This document shows, piece by piece, positions 5,438 to 6,876 of a stretch of 6,876 nt of DNA (its first letter is position 1; each line of letters starts with the position of its first letter). The notes beneath the pieces were generated by a model. That model ran no database searches. It was given only the letters and a program-made list of their open reading frames with translations, and was not told the DNA's origin. The translations under genes were made by a program, and so were the position numbers. Origin of the DNA: Chloroflexia bacterium (GTDB lineage Bacteria > Chloroflexota > Chloroflexia > Thermomicrobiales > UBA6265); NCBI GenBank assembly GCA_013694885.1, contig JACDBO010000335.1, positions 1 through 6,876 of the forward strand. The letters run 5' to 3'.

Positions 5438-6379
5438 ATGACCGCAAGAGTCGACGGAGTCGATTTCGCCGAAAACGTAGAAACGATCACCTGGAAGCGA
5501 GGCGATCGCATCCTGGCAGTCGCGAACCCCGCGACGCGAGGGAACGTGGCGCGCATCGAGCGGGCACTCATCGCCGCAATGCCAGCGGGAGTGACCCTTG
5601 ACCTGCGACTGACAAGAGGTCCCGGCGATGGTCGTCTCCTCGCCCATGACGGGGCTCCAGGTGCTCGTCTTGTTGTCGCCGTCGGTGGCGATGGAACGGT
5701 CTCCGACGTGGCGTCGGCGGCCATCGAACACGGCATACCGCTCGGGGTTATCCCTGCGGGGTCGACCAACATCATTGCCCGAGAGATCGGCATACCTCGC
5801 GATCCGACCGAAGCGGCGGGACTGCTCTTCGGACGTCACCGCCTCCATCGACTGGATGCGGGTGTCTGCGGAGAACGTGCCTTTCTGCATATGGCGGGGG
5901 CCGGTTTTGACAGTCGGCTCTTCGATCTGACCGACAGCAGGTGGAAACAGCGGGTCGGCTGGCCCGCCTACCTCCCCGCCGCGGCACGAGCGCTACGGCT
6001 TCCCGCCGCACAGTTTCGACTCCACATAGATGACGAACTCCTTGAGATGACTTCTCCATTGGTACTTGTCGCGAATGGGATGTCGATCATTCACCCCAGG
6101 CTGCGCGTGCATCGCGCATTTCGCCCCGACGATGGCTGGATCGATGTCATGATCGTGACAGCGACGAGTCCGTACGCGATCTCGCGAACGCTAGGGAGGC
6201 TGGCAATCGCTCAGCTCCACCGGTCCCCATACGTGGTGCATCGTCGGGCGAAGCGCTGCCAAATCGAATCTGATCCGATACTTCCGATTCAGCTCGACGG
6301 CGATGTCGTCACCAGCACCCCGGCGACCTTCACCATCCGCCCCCAAGCAGTTACGTTCGTGGCTCCGGTGTTGAGATAG
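5438..6379 (+). CDS. Diacylglycerol kinase family lipid kinase (YegS/DgkB-type)
   Basis: The product has 313 residues. Members phosphorylate diacylglycerol or a related lipid with ATP on the inner face of the membrane, feeding phosphatidic acid back to phospholipid synthesis. Seen: an N-terminal strand with ILAVANPATRG (25-35), the nucleotide-binding GGDGT (83-87) in VAVGGDGTVSDVASA, then GVIPAGSTNIIAREIGIP (103-120) as the P.GT.N..A element, followed by DAG (140-142), AGAGFD (153-158) and a C-terminal LDGD (286-289) where the family more often has DGE. Thr-to-Ser in PAGSTN and Glu-to-Asp in LDGD are conservative changes, so activity is still expected. ATG 5438 is the only sensible start; it adds about 20 residues before the first strand, and only weak purine-rich sequence precedes it. 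The gene follows the small membrane protein by 60 bases and is the last intact gene of the run. Substrate cannot be told from sequence; bacterial sphingosine- or undecaprenol-like lipids are alternatives. Confidence 0.88.
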   Translation: MTARVDGVDFAENVETITWKRGDRILAVANPATRGNVARIERALIAAMPAGVTLDLRLTRGPGDGRLLAHDGAPGARLVVAVGGDGTVSDVASAAIEHGIPLGVIPAGSTNIIAREIGIPRDPTEAAGLLFGRHRLHRLDAGVCGERAFLHMAGAGFDSRLFDLTDSRWKQRVGWPAYLPAAARALRLPAAQFRLHIDDELLEMTSPLVLVANGMSIIHPRLRVHRAFRPDDGWIDVMIVTATSPYAISRTLGRLAIAQLHRSPYVVHRRAKRCQIESDPILPIQLDGDVVTSTPATFTIRPQAVTFVAPVLR

Positions 6380-6408
6380 CGGAGGAAGCCATCAAGAGAT
6401 GCGGCTAA

Positions 6409-6438
6409 TTGGTCCATCCGGCAAATGGGTTGTAGAAT
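6409..6438 (+). promoter_or_regulatory. Possible promoter for the IS630 transposase
   Basis: TAGAAT (6433-6438) matches five of six -10 bases. The best -35 candidate is TTGGTC (6409-6414), which matches only the TTG and sits 18 bases away. Placement just upstream of the transposase, within the likely left end of the element, fits insertion-sequence architecture, but the -35 is weak. Confidence 0.3.
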
Positions 6439-6462
6439 AGCGCCTCTCGCAGGAGGTGCCCC

Positions 6463-6876
6463 GTGCCGACGTTGCTGACCCTCCGCCCGCTGTTCGACGA
6501 TGAAACGCGGACGATCGATCGTCTGGCCCACTCTCGGACGGAGTCCGCGCGGACCGTCGAACGGGCGCAGATGGTCTGGCAGGCGCACCAGGGTGCGCGC
6601 GTGCCCGCCATCGCGCGGGCGCGCGGGCTGTGCGAAGCGACGGTGCGGCTCTGGCTGACGCGCTTCAACCTGCACGGGGTGGCGGGACTCGCCGATGCCC
6701 CGCGTGCCGGGCGGCCACCGACGTACTCGCCGGAGGAAGTCGGGGAGGTCATCGCCGCGAGCCTGACCAACCCCGCCGACCTGCGGCTCCCCTTCGGCAG
6801 TTGGACGCTGGATCGGCTGGCGGTCTACCTCCACGAGAGCAAGGGGCTGGCGATCAGCCGCAGCCGGATCGGGGAG
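6463..6876 (+). CDS. IS630-family transposase, N-terminal 138 residues (3' truncated by window edge)
   Basis: The frame from GTG 6463 stays open to the last base. AGGAGG (6451-6456) lies 6 bases upstream, a strong start. Residues 29-76 form a helix-turn-helix DNA-binding region (the IARARGLCEATVRLWLTRF segment, 50-68, and the following HGVAGL), and RAGRPPTYSPEE (81-92) is the usual linker with the GRP hook that contacts DNA. The second winged helix-turn-helix follows: LPFGSWTLDRLAVYL (109-123) and KGLAISRSRIGE (127-138), matching the typical W(S/T)...L...L....G..IS.srI pattern of IS630/Tc1-mariner transposases. The DDE catalytic domain would lie beyond the window, so whether the gene is intact, or split into two frames as in many IS630 relatives, cannot be judged. 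Confidence 0.9.
   Translation, partial: MPTLLTLRPLFDDETRTIDRLAHSRTESARTVERAQMVWQAHQGARVPAIARARGLCEATVRLWLTRFNLHGVAGLADAPRAGRPPTYSPEEVGEVIAASLTNPADLRLPFGSWTLDRLAVYLHESKGLAISRSRIGE

Larger units (their letters stand above)
6400..6876 (+). mobile_element. IS630-family insertion sequence, left part (right end outside the window)
   Basis: Called from the transposase starting at 6463. The left boundary is approximate: the short non-coding leader after the kinase stop (6380-6462) must hold the terminal inverted repeat if the element is complete. IS630 elements are known to target and duplicate TA; a TA occurs at 6406-6407, so the edge may be there. The inverted repeat cannot be verified because the partner end is not in the window. 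Confidence 0.6.

Noticed and set aside
5279..5890. 203-residue minus-strand frame opposite the small gene and the lipid kinase
   Set aside because: Shadow of the kinase frame; no motifs or start signals.
6289..6834. 181-residue minus-strand frame at the right edge
   Set aside because: Opposes the transposase, whose plus-strand frame has a perfect AGGAGG and clear helix-turn-helix motifs.

Overview
The window is GC-rich (clearly above 60%) bacterial DNA in which every supported gene lies on the plus strand. The gene content (GH1 beta-glucosidase, MauE-type membrane protein fused to thioredoxin domains, threonine aldolase, CoaBC, YggT, lipid kinase, IS630 transposase) and the codon usage suggest a Chloroflexota member of the Thermomicrobia type. 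That is an inference from style and content; no rRNA or other taxonomic marker is present, and an actinobacterium or another high-GC phylum cannot be excluded.

Layout. 1-684: C-terminal half of a family 1 beta-glucosidase, cut by the left edge. 685-890: intergenic, with a small hairpin and a good sigma70-type promoter. 891-2387: a three-part fusion of a MauE/DoxX-like membrane domain and two tandem thioredoxin-like domains. 2388-2534: intergenic, with a second promoter candidate. 2535-6379: a compact gene run, probably one operon: low-specificity L-threonine aldolase, CoaBC, a YggT-like membrane protein, a 36-residue single-span membrane protein and a diacylglycerol-kinase-family lipid kinase. 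6380-6876: leader and first 138 codons of an IS630-family transposase that runs off the right edge.

How the genes relate. The beta-glucosidase releases glucose from beta-glucosides. The MauE-thioredoxin fusion is probably a self-contained membrane dithiol/disulfide relay; no methylamine dehydrogenase genes are present, so a role in methylamine oxidation is not supported here. The second run mixes amino-acid metabolism (threonine to glycine and acetaldehyde), coenzyme A synthesis and membrane-associated proteins (YggT-like, small membrane protein, lipid kinase). Gene spacing suggests co-transcription, but no single pathway unites them. The insertion sequence sits just beyond the intact stop codon of the kinase gene and does not visibly break a gene inside the window.

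The observations most worth a second look are the MauE-Trx-Trx fusion with its internal duplication, the simultaneous replacement of two normally conserved catalytic residues in the CoaC half of CoaBC (Asn to Glu, Cys to Ser), and the 36-residue membrane protein with an excellent ribosome binding site.
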